This document shows, piece after piece, positions 17,205-24,395 of a stretch of DNA of 64,000 nt. This DNA comes from Paenibacillus sp. USDA918EY. GTDB lineage: Bacteria; Bacillota; Bacilli; Paenibacillales; Paenibacillaceae. Made by a program: the position numbers and the translations under genes. The stretch covers positions 62,001-126,000 of the forward strand of contig NZ_WTWY01000017.1 of assembly GCF_009870825.1 (NCBI RefSeq), read 5' to 3'. The notes under the pieces were generated by a model. The model had not been told where the DNA came from and did not search any database. It saw nothing but the letters and a program-made list of their open reading frames with translations. Within the stretch, counting starts at the first letter, position 1. The number at the start of each line of letters is the position of its first letter.

Positions 17205-17842
17205 CGAATCTTGCAGAAATCCCTGGACGGATCGCGGCGTATTTGCTGCAGATCGAGGCGGTGGCCTTGCGCCCGAAAAATCCTTTTACCTGGACTTCCG
17301 GCATCAAATCGCCGATCTATTGCGATAACCGGTTGACGATGTCGTATCCGGAAATCCGCGAATTTATCGCGGAATCGTTTGCGGCGGTCATCCGCGAGCA
17401 GTACCCGGATACCGAGGTGATCGCGGGAACGGCAACGGCGGGTATTCCTCATGCCGCTTGGGTGGCGCAAAAAATGAACCTGCCGATGGCATACATCCGC
17501 GATAAGGCCAAAGGCCACGGCAAGGAAAACCAAATCGAAGGCATTATCAAACCGGGGCAAAAAGTGGTCGTCATCGAAGACCTCATTTCCACCGGAGGCA
17601 GCTCGATCAAAGCCGCTAAGGCGGTTCAGGATACCGGCGCCGAGGCGCAAGCGGTGCTGGCGATTTTCAGCTACCAGCTGGACAAGGCCGTACAAGCCTT
17701 CAACGAGGCCGGAATTCCGTTCCAAAGCTTGTCCGATTACACGGCTTTGATGGAAGTGGCTTTGGAAAAAGGCGTGATTCAACAAGACGACGTGCAAGCC
17801 CTCAAAGCCTGGAGAGAAGATCCTTCTTCCTTCGGCGCATAA
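17201..17842 (+). CDS. pyrE: Orotate phosphoribosyltransferase
   Basis: It joins orotate and PRPP to give OMP. The 213 residues carry the PRPP motif VVVIEDLISTGGSSIKAA near 121-138 and an N-terminal substrate hood (PFTWTSGIKSPIY near 27). Last gene of the operon; two terminators follow. Confidence 0.95.
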   Translation: MTNLAEIPGRIAAYLLQIEAVALRPKNPFTWTSGIKSPIYCDNRLTMSYPEIREFIAESFAAVIREQYPDTEVIAGTATAGIPHAAWVAQKMNLPMAYIRDKAKGHGKENQIEGIIKPGQKVVVIEDLISTGGSSIKAAKAVQDTGAEAQAVLAIFSYQLDKAVQAFNEAGIPFQSLSDYTALMEVALEKGVIQQDDVQALKAWREDPSSFGA

Positions 17843-17850
17843 AACCAGTC

Positions 17851-17876
17851 AAGCAGCCTTCAGGGGCTGCTTTTCG
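17851..17876 (+). terminator. Terminator of the pyr operon
   Basis: AAGCAGCC (17851-17858) pairs with GGCTGCTT (17865-17872), followed by T residues. Confidence 0.85.
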
Positions 17877-17885
17877 TTTCACGTT

Positions 17886-17930
17886 AAAAACCCTTGTCCT
17901 TTTTCGAAAAGAACAAGGGTTTTCTTTTTG
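17886..17930. terminator. Bidirectional terminator between pyrE and yitT
   Basis: An 11-bp stem (AAAACCCTTGT 17887-17897 with ACAAGGGTTTT 17913-17923) has T-rich sequence after it on the plus strand and A-to-T runs on the minus strand. It can serve both convergent genes. Confidence 0.8.
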
Positions 17931-17956
17931 TCCATGCTGCACGCGTTAGCTCTGTT

Positions 17957-18823
17957 TTAGTGGATCGCGCTTTTTTCGAAATTGCCGCCGAGCACGTCCG
18001 ATACATGCTCAATGGCAATGAACGCTTTCGGATCGATTTCCTGCACAACCGATTTCAGCTTGGCGAGCTCAAGTCTGGTCACGACGCAGTAAATCATTTG
18101 CGTATCTTCGCGGGAATAGCCGCCGCGCGCGTAGATAAAGGTGGTGCTGCGTCCGAGCCGGTCCTGGATCGTTTGCGAAATTTCCTCGTATTCGCTGGAA
18201 ATGATCGTCACGGATTTGGATTCGTTCAAGCCTTCGACGACGATATCCATTACTTTTGAAGCCATATAATATGTAAAGATGGAGTACATCGCGGAATCCC
18301 AGCCGAACACGAAACCTGCGACGATAAAAATGAACACGTTCATGATCATGATGATCTGGCCCACGGGAACGCGGGTTTTTTTGGAGAGAAGGATCGCTAC
18401 GATTTCCGTTCCGTCCAAGGAGCCGCCAAACCGGATCACCAGGCCGACGCCAAGGCCTAAAATCAGTCCGCCGAACAATACGGCGAGTATTTTTTCATTC
18501 GTAAACGGGCTGACATGATGCAAAAGCTGTGTGGTGACGGACATGACGACGATGCCGTACAACGTGGAGATGGCAAAGGTTTTGCCGATTTGCTTGTAAC
18601 CCAAGAATAAAAACGGGAGGTTGATGATAAAGAGGAAGATGCCGAGCGGGAGCGTCGTAATTTTGGACAATACGATGGAAATACCGGTAATGCCGCCGTC
18701 GATGATATCGTTCGGGACAAGAAAAACTTCGAGCGCAACCGCCATTAATACGGCGCCCGCCGTAATGAAGATGAATTTTTTCAGCAGTTCGACGGGAGTG
18801 AGTTTCCTGTGTGTTTTAGCCAT
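17957..18823 (-). CDS. YitT-family membrane protein (DUF2179 C-terminus)
   Basis: 288 residues: five or six hydrophobic helices in the first 190 residues (for example ITGISIVLSKITTLPLGIFL and LGLGVGLVIRFGGSLDGTEI), then a soluble DUF2179 domain at about 215-280. YitT proteins are widespread multi-copy membrane proteins of Firmicutes; no transport substrate is established. It is a single gene, convergent with the pyr operon. An AT-rich region of about 200 bp upstream holds its promoter. Confidence 0.85.
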   Translation of the reverse strand: MAKTHRKLTPVELLKKFIFITAGAVLMAVALEVFLVPNDIIDGGITGISIVLSKITTLPLGIFLFIINLPFLFLGYKQIGKTFAISTLYGIVVMSVTTQLLHHVSPFTNEKILAVLFGGLILGLGVGLVIRFGGSLDGTEIVAILLSKKTRVPVGQIIMIMNVFIFIVAGFVFGWDSAMYSIFTYYMASKVMDIVVEGLNESKSVTIISSEYEEISQTIQDRLGRSTTFIYARGGYSREDTQMIYCVVTRLELAKLKSVVQEIDPKAFIAIEHVSDVLGGNFEKSAIH

Positions 18824-19096
18824 TCGAATTCCTCGCTTCCAGAAAGTATGTTAAACAGAACCAATTTCATAAAAAAGTACGGGAACGAAACGATACATAG
18901 ATATACAAAAACGTTTACGATCTATATATGTCTTGATTGGAGCAGCTAACGGTTTATGAAATTGATTCAAACTAAGTAAATATTATAAATTAATTTTAAA
19001 ATAATCTCAAAGAAAACGGGAACATGCATGAGGAGCCCCACTTCCGGCAACAATAGCCATCGATGCCGATTCGACGGGCGGAAAGGAGGAAACGAC

Positions 19097-19261
19097 ATGC
19101 AGTGGGTTTATTTCGGCAAGCTTTACAAAACGAAATTTCAAGCAGGCTGCCTCGCAAAACGGCTGGAGCAAAACGGCTGGATTTACGGATACGACGATCC
19201 GCGTCTCGTTGAAATTTTCCGTTCGAGGAAAGGGAGATACGGCGTGCGGTTCATTCCATAA
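19097..19261 (+). CDS. Small hypothetical protein
   Basis: 54 residues, basic and aromatic-rich (begins MQWVYFGKLYKTKFQAG, and later WIYGYDDPRLVEIF). The ATG lies 6 nt after a consensus AAAGGAGGA, which strongly supports translation; the longer in-frame start at 19028 has none. No family recognised. It lies upstream of the tRNA cluster in the same orientation. Confidence 0.65.
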   Translation: MQWVYFGKLYKTKFQAGCLAKRLEQNGWIYGYDDPRLVEIFRSRKGRYGVRFIP

Positions 19262-19316
19262 GCCGGGAGATTGATGTCCCGCGATTTCTCTTTTTATATT
19301 TTCCTGCAAAAAATAC

Positions 19317-19346
19317 TTGACGTACCTATTGATCATGCTGTATATT
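19317..19346 (+). promoter_or_regulatory. Promoter of the tRNA cluster
   Basis: TTGACG (19317-19322), an 18-nt spacer, and TATATT (19341-19346), about 33 nt before the first tRNA. Confidence 0.7.
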
Positions 19347-19378
19347 AATTCTTGTCGCTATTTATTACGGCTTAACGA

Positions 19379-19458
<80 letters not shown>

Positions 19459-19496
19459 ACAGCCATTATAATGAATCGATTTCCCATATTTGATCA

Positions 19497-19573
19497 GGGC
19501 CCTTAGCTCAGTTGGTTAGAGCGGTCGGCTCATAACCGACTGGTCGGGGGTTCGAGTCCCTCAGGGCCCACCA
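19497..19573 (+). tRNA. tRNA-Ile2 (CAT, lysidine-modified) - CAT-anticodon tRNA
   Basis: 77 nt, CCA encoded, acceptor GGGCCCT/AGGGCCC. The anticodon is CAT. The sequence GGGCCCTTAGCTCAG and the anticodon loop CTCATAA resemble the isoleucine tRNA whose C34 is converted to lysidine by TilS, more than the elongator Met tRNA of Bacillus (GGCGGTG...). Elongator Met remains the alternative. Confidence 0.85.
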
Positions 19574-19592
19574 TGAAAGATTCACGCGATAT

Positions 19593-19678
19593 GCCGGGGT
19601 GGCGGAATTGGCAGACGCACAGGACTTAAAATCCTGCGGTAGGTGACTACCGTACCGGTTCGAGCCCGGTCCTCGGCA
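19593..19678 (+). tRNA. tRNA-Leu (TAA)
   Basis: 86 nt with the long variable arm of class II tRNAs (GGTAGGTGACTACC). The acceptor is GCCGGGG/CCTCGGC with one G-T pair, and the anticodon loop is CTTAAAA. CCA is not encoded (TCA follows the discriminator). A terminator follows at once. Confidence 0.93.
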
Positions 19679-19684
19679 TCATAG

Positions 19685-19716
19685 ACCTCAGCCCTTGCGC
19701 TGAGGCCATTATTTTT
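19685..19716 (+). terminator. Terminator of the tRNA cluster
   Basis: CCTCAGC (19686-19692) pairs with GCTGAGG (19699-19705), followed by CCATTATTTTT. Confidence 0.8.
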
Positions 19717-19734
19717 CAAAAGCCAATACATAAG

Positions 19735-19776
19735 AAGTCCTGCGTGGTAATGATACCATGCCAGGGCTTTTTTATT
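19735..19776 (+). terminator. Second terminator-like hairpin after the tRNA cluster
   Basis: AAGTCCTG (19735-19742) pairs with CAGGGCTT (19762-19769; one G-T pair), with an inner TGGTA/TACCA stem, followed by TTTTTATTTC. Confidence 0.7.
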
Positions 19777-19798
19777 TCTCTGGCTACACGCGCTTTTT

Positions 19799-19828
19799 GC
19801 AAACGCACAGGACTTCATATCCTGCAGG
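19799..19828 (+). repeat. Partial copy of the tRNA-Leu anticodon arm
   Basis: 30 nt that match 25 of 30 positions of the tRNA-Leu D-to-anticodon region (from about 19612), including the anticodon stem CAGGA/TCCTG. No acceptor or T arm follows, so it is not a tRNA gene. It may be a relic of an integration site or a degenerate tRNA copy. Confidence 0.5.
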
Positions 19829-19971
19829 CATGCACCTAAATCGGTTTTTTCATTGATCCATCTTCCCGCGTCGTGGTACACTCGAATGTGGCATTTACTT
19901 GCGTCGGCAGCGGTTTTATTTTTGGATTCATATTTTCATAGAACGACATCATCATGAGAGGAGAATGGGGA

Positions 19972-20640
19972 ATGTTTAACAATGATTGGGATCAGCAGCT
20001 GAAGGAAGAAGTGGAAAAGCCGTATTTTAACGATTTGCGGTACGCGCTTGCCCGGGAATATAAATTGCATACGGTTTATCCGTCCAAAGATAATTTGTTC
20101 CAGGCCTTGAAACTGACGTCCTATGAACATACCAAAGTAGTGATCCTGGGGCAGGATCCCTACCACGGGCCGGGACAGGCGCACGGGCTCAGTTTTTCCG
20201 TCATGCCGGGGGTCAGAATACCGCCGTCTCTCGTCAATATCTACAAGGAGCTGAATAGCGACCTTGGCGTTCCGATCCCGAACAACGGTTATCTCGTTCC
20301 TTGGGCGAAGCAAGGCGTGCTGCTGCTCAACACGGTGCTTACCGTCCGCGAAGGGCAGGCCAACTCCCATAAGGATCTCGGGTGGGAACGGTTCACGGAT
20401 GCCGTTATTGAGAAGCTGAATGAACGGGACAAGCCGGTTGTTTTTATATTATGGGGAAGCCATGCGCAGAAAAAGGGAGCTTTCATCGACCAAAGCAAAC
20501 ATCTGGTGCTGAAATCGGTCCATCCAAGCCCGCTTTCGGCGCACCGCGGTTTTTTCGGCAGCCGGCCTTTTTCCAAAACGAACGAATTTTTGGAGTCGCA
20601 TGGCATGGAGCCGATCGATTGGTCGATTCCGAATATATAA
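19972..20640 (+). CDS. ung: Uracil-DNA glycosylase, family 1
   Basis: It removes uracil from DNA, starting base-excision repair. 222 residues with the catalytic water-activating motif GQDPYHGPGQAHGLSFSV near 59-76 and the DNA-intercalation loop HPSPLSAHRGFFG near 183-195. The ATG at 19972 lies 8 nt after AGGAG; the in-frame ATG at 19954 lacks a site. Own terminator follows. Confidence 0.95.
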   Translation: MFNNDWDQQLKEEVEKPYFNDLRYALAREYKLHTVYPSKDNLFQALKLTSYEHTKVVILGQDPYHGPGQAHGLSFSVMPGVRIPPSLVNIYKELNSDLGVPIPNNGYLVPWAKQGVLLLNTVLTVREGQANSHKDLGWERFTDAVIEKLNERDKPVVFILWGSHAQKKGAFIDQSKHLVLKSVHPSPLSAHRGFFGSRPFSKTNEFLESHGMEPIDWSIPNI

Positions 20641-20659
20641 GCAAAAAGATTAACAAGCG

Positions 20660-20682
20660 AGCGGGCCGCGGCCCGCTTTTTT
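20660..20682 (+). terminator. Terminator of ung
   Basis: GCGGGCC/GGCCCGC stem (20661-20676) with a GC loop, followed by T6. Confidence 0.88.
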
Positions 20683-20753
20683 ATGATTTCCGGGGCTCCG
20701 GCAGAGGACCTGAATGGGGCTTCGAACCTAAGTCCCGACTTTTATGGTTTTTT

Positions 20754-21836
20754 TTATTCCATCACGTCGTCGACCTTTTCGGAAAGGAACAGCTTGTAAA
20801 CCCGAATGATGATGATTTTGGCGACGATATACGCCGGAATGGCCAAAATGATACCGAGTAAGCCGGAGATGTCGCCGCCGATCAGCAGCAGCACGATAAT
20901 CGTCAGCGGATGGATATCGAGCCTTTTTCCGTAAATGATCGGGGTAAGCAGGTTGTCCTGGATTTGCTGCGCCACGATGATGACGACAACGGACCAGATT
21001 GCCACGGACGGGGAGTCGATAAACCCGACGATAACGACCGGGATCGCGGCAATGACGGCGCCGACATACGGGATCAGGTTCAGCACGATCGAGATCAGCG
21101 CGAGCAGCAGCGAATAAGGCAGTCCGATGATTAAAAAGCCGATGTACAACAGCACGCCGAGCATAATATTCAAGAGCACCCGCCCGACGATAAAGTTGCT
21201 GAGCGCCGTATCGATTTCCTCAAGCGCCTCGCGGCCCTCCTGCCGGTATTTCCGGGGAACCAGATGAAGCAGGATCGGCCCCAGCTTGCTGCTCTCTTTC
21301 AGCATGTAATACAACACGATCGGGACGGTGGCGATGATGACCACGACGTTGGACAACACCGCGATGAAATTGGATACCGAGTTGGTCACGGCGGTGACCA
21401 GCTTATTGAGATATTGGCCCAGGCGGGTCATCAAATCGGATTCGCTCGGTACGAGTCTGGCGATAAAACGGTTATGCTGAAGCTGGTCAAGCTGCTTTTG
21501 CACCTGTTCGACGAAAAACGGCGCGTTATCCGCAAAATTTATGACTTGCTCCCGCAGGGTCGGCCATACCAGGATGATAAACAAGACGATCAGTCCCGCA
21601 AACACGAGGTAAATCATCAGGATGGACAAAGGCCGCGGCCAGCGGTGTTTCTCCAAAACATTGACGATCGGACGCAGCAAATAATACATAAAGCCGGCCA
21701 GCATGACCGGAATAATCATAATGTTGAACAATAGGATAAGCGGATTGAAAATAAAGCTGACCTTCGAGCCCAAATAGATGATAAGCAGCGCGAAGATCAC
21801 CCCGAGGCATGTGCGGTAATATTTGCTTTGCGGCAA
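20754..21836 (-). CDS. AI-2E family transporter (YhhQ/PerM-like permease)
   Basis: A 360-residue polytopic membrane protein with about seven hydrophobic segments and the family signature near the C-terminus: IQDNLLTPIIYGKRLDIHP, followed by LLLIGGDISGLLGIILAIP. Family members are proposed exporters or Na+/H+ antiporters; the AI-2 role is shown only for a few. The TTG start has GGGGGG 6 nt upstream. It is convergent with ung. Confidence 0.85.
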   Translation of the reverse strand: MPQSKYYRTCLGVIFALLIIYLGSKVSFIFNPLILLFNIMIIPVMLAGFMYYLLRPIVNVLEKHRWPRPLSILMIYLVFAGLIVLFIILVWPTLREQVINFADNAPFFVEQVQKQLDQLQHNRFIARLVPSESDLMTRLGQYLNKLVTAVTNSVSNFIAVLSNVVVIIATVPIVLYYMLKESSKLGPILLHLVPRKYRQEGREALEEIDTALSNFIVGRVLLNIMLGVLLYIGFLIIGLPYSLLLALISIVLNLIPYVGAVIAAIPVVIVGFIDSPSVAIWSVVVIIVAQQIQDNLLTPIIYGKRLDIHPLTIIVLLLIGGDISGLLGIILAIPAYIVAKIIIIRVYKLFLSEKVDDVME

Positions 21837-22018
21837 AAGGATCCCCCCAACGTTTTATAGACCGGAACGGTCTTTTCCTATTTATATCCCTTTAACCAAT
21901 ATGAATGTCATTTATTCACCAAGACGGTGCCGGAAACGAATCCGTCGACCGGTTGGAAAACAGGTTCCAGCATCCAAATGGCCGGAAAACGATTCGCAAA
22001 CGATAGGGTGAGCATGGG

Positions 22019-22156
22019 TTGAAAGAGGGAGTATCCACGAGGGAAGCGGTTGGCGGAGCGGGATGCGGGTATCCGGGCGGAGCATTCCGTTTTTTGGCGG
22101 CGATTTTGGTTCTCTTCATTCTGCTTGTCATCGTTACTCGCGCGATTGTTTATTAA
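22019..22156 (+). CDS. YjcZ-like small hydrophobic sporulation-type protein
   Basis: A 45-residue protein: a Gly-rich N-terminal half (GGAGCGYPGG) followed by one transmembrane helix, AAILVLFILLVIVTRAIVY. The helix closely matches that of the YjcZ-type peptide at 26846 (AAILVLFILLVIITKSFFY), which strongly suggests it is real. A TTG start 9 nt after AGGGTG is assumed; no better start is visible. YjcZ-family proteins are small spore-associated membrane peptides of unknown role. The 180 bp before it hold nothing recognisable. Confidence 0.65.
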   Translation: MKEGVSTREAVGGAGCGYPGGAFRFLAAILVLFILLVIVTRAIVY

Positions 22157-22268
22157 TAAGTACGCTTTATGCATCCCGGCCATCCCGCAGGGGTGTTTTT
22201 GCGTTTGGACGAAGCATGTTCCGGGGAAAACGGGTGTTATAGGCGAAAAAAAACCGGATCACTTATCG

Positions 22269-22430
22269 TCAATAAATGATCCGGCGCTTCACTTCAACGG
22301 GCGTCCCGTACAACCGGCTTAACCGCCGGGCTTCCTCCGTCACCTGGTCAAGCATCGCGTGCAGCCTCTGGCTGATGGGGCGGATTGTTTTCTTTACCTC
22401 TCCGTGCACGATGACGTCAAAGACGATCAT
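22269..22430 (-). CDS. Small conserved-looking hypothetical protein
   Basis: 53 residues, begins MIVFDVIVHGEVKKTIRP and ends with a basic KRRIIY; one amphipathic helix rich in Arg and Leu. AAGGAG lies 10 nt upstream of the ATG. No domain recognised. It is divergent from the phosphodiesterase gene and shares a short intergenic region with it. Confidence 0.6.
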   Translation of the reverse strand: MIVFDVIVHGEVKKTIRPISQRLHAMLDQVTEEARRLSRLYGTPVEVKRRIIY

Positions 22431-22564
22431 GTCGTTTCAGCTCCTTCTTACTCTTTTTTGCGGGTCTGTAATCATGTTAGAATATGGTTGTTAACAGGCC
22501 ATGAAATGAAGCAAAGAGTTATGTTAATTTTCCGAGCGATGGAGAGGGTGGAGGCTAAAAGGAC

Positions 22565-23299
22565 ATGGGAAACGTCGTTAATTTTGCGCATCGGGGCTCT
22601 TCCAAAGTTTGTCCCGAAAACACGATGGCTGCTTTCAGGAAAGCGCTGGAGCAGGGAGCGACCGGCATCGAAACGGACGTGCAGCTTACCAAAGACGGAC
22701 ATATGGTGCTGATTCACGATGAAACGCTGGGGCGGACGACTGACGGCACGGGTTGGGTGAAAGACCATACGTTAAACGAACTGAAGGAGCTGGATGCGGG
22801 AAGCTGGTTTCATCCCGATTTTCGGGGAGAACGCATTCCGCATCTCGACGAGCTTTTGGAGCTGGTCAAAGACACCGGGACGATCGTCAATCTTGAGCTG
22901 AAAAACGGAGCCGTTCCATACGAGGGGCTGGAAGAGAAAGTCATCGCGCGGGTAAAAGACGACGGGCTGAGCGACCGGGTCGTCATTTCAAGCTTCAATC
23001 ATTACTCTTTGCTGCTCTGCAAACGGCTTGCGCCTGAAATTCGGACGGGCATTCTTTATATGGAAGGACTCTACGAGCCCTGGGCTTACGCCGACACCTT
23101 GCACGCCGACGCGCTGCATGCTTATCATGTTGCGGTGCTTCCCGAATTCGTGGCTGCCGCCAGAGCGGCCGGAAAAGCCTATCATCCGTTTACCGTCAAT
23201 GACCCGAACGAAATGTTGCGGCTTCTTCAAGCCGGGGTCGACGGCATCATTACGGATTATCCGGATCGGCTTGCCGAATTGCTGGCGAAAGAAAAGTAA
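22565..23299 (+). CDS. Glycerophosphodiester phosphodiesterase
   Basis: A cytosolic GlpQ/UgpQ-type TIM-barrel enzyme that splits glycerophosphodiesters to glycerol-3-phosphate and an alcohol. The 244 residues show AHRGSSKVCPENTMAAF near 8 (catalytic His-Arg), IETDVQLTKDG (metal Glu/Asp) and LIHDETLGRTTDG near 49 (second catalytic His). No signal peptide is seen. The ATG follows GGAGG and AAAAGGA. Monocistronic, with its own terminator. Confidence 0.9.
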   Translation: MGNVVNFAHRGSSKVCPENTMAAFRKALEQGATGIETDVQLTKDGHMVLIHDETLGRTTDGTGWVKDHTLNELKELDAGSWFHPDFRGERIPHLDELLELVKDTGTIVNLELKNGAVPYEGLEEKVIARVKDDGLSDRVVISSFNHYSLLLCKRLAPEIRTGILYMEGLYEPWAYADTLHADALHAYHVAVLPEFVAAARAAGKAYHPFTVNDPNEMLRLLQAGVDGIITDYPDRLAELLAKEK

Positions 23300-23310
23300 A
23301 AACGGCGCAA

Positions 23311-23350
23311 AAAATAAACCGGGTCCAAGGCGGACGCCGGTTTATTTTGG
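23311..23350 (+). terminator. Terminator after the phosphodiesterase gene
   Basis: A 12-bp perfect stem (AAAATAAACCGG 23311-23322 with its complement 23337-23348). The symmetric A/T flanks let it work on both strands. Confidence 0.85.
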
Positions 23351-23407
23351 CGGTGGGGGAGAAATCACGTGCTCCGAAGGCGCGAAACAAGGAGACTGGC
23401 CGGAAGC

Positions 23408-23566
23408 TTACTCGTCTTCTTGTTTGCGCTTGGCCGCTTCCTGCGAGCCCTCCTCCAAAATCTCTTCGATCATGCTGGTGGAAGAAGGATTTTCGCGTTC
23501 AGGCTCCGGAATCGGATCGACTCCGGGAAATCTTTCTTCTTCCTCGTGTTTATGAGGTTTACCCAT
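23408..23566 (-). CDS. Small acidic hypothetical protein
   Basis: 52 residues, highly charged, Glu- and Pro-rich (MGKPHKHEEEERFPG at the start, RKQEDE at the end), predicted disordered. AGGAGT lies 8 nt upstream of the ATG. No family recognised. Confidence 0.55.
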   Translation of the reverse strand: MGKPHKHEEEERFPGVDPIPEPERENPSSTSMIEEILEEGSQEAAKRKQEDE

Positions 23567-23777
23567 ACCAATCCACTCCTTTTCAGATACCGGAAGGATG
23601 CTGCACAGGTTCATAGGATGTCCCGAAACGTTGTTCCTATACGGCCGGCAGCGGTGCGGCTGTTCCTTGACGCTCTTATGTAAGGATAAACGGAGGGAGC
23701 GAATCTGAAACAGGAAGCGGTATGCGAAAATCAAGAAAAGAACCGCTGCTTGCGACAGCGGACGTATGCCGATCAGG

Positions 23778-23972
23778 TTATTTGAATGCGATCAAGCGCG
23801 ACACATGGCTCACTTCGTCCAGCGGAATCCAAAAATGGCCCAGCGGCGTGCGTATTTTTAATTTGGCGGGGTCGGACGAGGGTTCCGGGATGCCCGTTAA
23901 CGTGCTGCCGTCCACGCTTTTAACGAAAAGCGTATGCCCGTGTTTAATGGCAAGTTCAATGACTTTTTCCAT
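23778..23972 (-). CDS. Small hypothetical protein
   Basis: 64 residues (begins MEKVIELAIKHGHTLFVKS), beta-rich with a WIPLDEVSHVSRLI tail. ACAGGAG lies about 8 nt before the ATG at 23972; longer in-frame starts lack a site. No family recognised. It is divergent from the 5'-nucleotidase locus. Confidence 0.6.
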   Translation of the reverse strand: MEKVIELAIKHGHTLFVKSVDGSTLTGIPEPSSDPAKLKIRTPLGHFWIPLDEVSHVSRLIAFK

Positions 23973-24174
23973 GCGACTATTCTCCTGTATATACAGACTA
24001 TAGATATTTCGTTCTAGTTCTATCATACGGGAAACGGTGCCGGATATAAAGCTATTTTTTCACGAATATAAGCAAATAGACCCAAAAAATATAGGACCTT
24101 GCGTATTCATATGAAAAGGTGACGGGAGAAGCTTTCGCATACACTCTTCCTATGACGCCTTCGATTTCTTCCTC

Positions 24175-24251
24175 GTATTTAATTCGCGTCAAACCGGCGT
24201 AAAACCTGCGTAAAAAATGCGTAAAACCTGTATGAAATCTGCGTAAATGCC
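24175..24251 (+). promoter_or_regulatory. Six or seven tandem 11-bp repeats (Pho-box-like) upstream of the 5'-nucleotidase
   Basis: GCGT(A/C)AAA units start at 24186, 24197, 24208, 24219, (degenerate GTATGAAA) 24230 and 24241, with exact 11-nt spacing; a further weak unit starts at 24175. On the minus strand they read TTTACGC plus a 4-nt spacer. The 11-bp direct-repeat geometry is that of PhoP/PhoB-type response-regulator boxes (TTHACA-N5 in Bacillus). They end 36 nt before the -35 element of the downstream promoter. Confidence 0.55.
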
Positions 24252-24286
24252 GCAATTCCATAAACGCCGGTGGCGAAAGTTCGTGC

Positions 24287-24316
24287 TTGACCCCATTTGA
24301 TACCGCTGTGTATACT
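24287..24316 (+). promoter_or_regulatory. Promoter of the 5'-nucleotidase gene
   Basis: TTGACC (24287-24292), an 18-nt spacer, and TATACT (24311-24316). Start expected near 24323. Confidence 0.7.
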
Positions 24317-24395
24317 TTTGTATGACCAAATGTTCTCATGTGATATAACATTTGTTCACGGTTTCATCAACAACAAAAAGGGGAGAGTGTTGTTT

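Noticed and set aside
19799..19828. A possible extra tRNA gene
   Set aside because: Only an anticodon-arm-like segment is present; no acceptor, D or T arm can be folded.
24186..24251. CRISPR-like array
   Set aside because: The repeats are 11-nt tandem units without spacers; no cas genes nearby. They fit a regulator-binding array.
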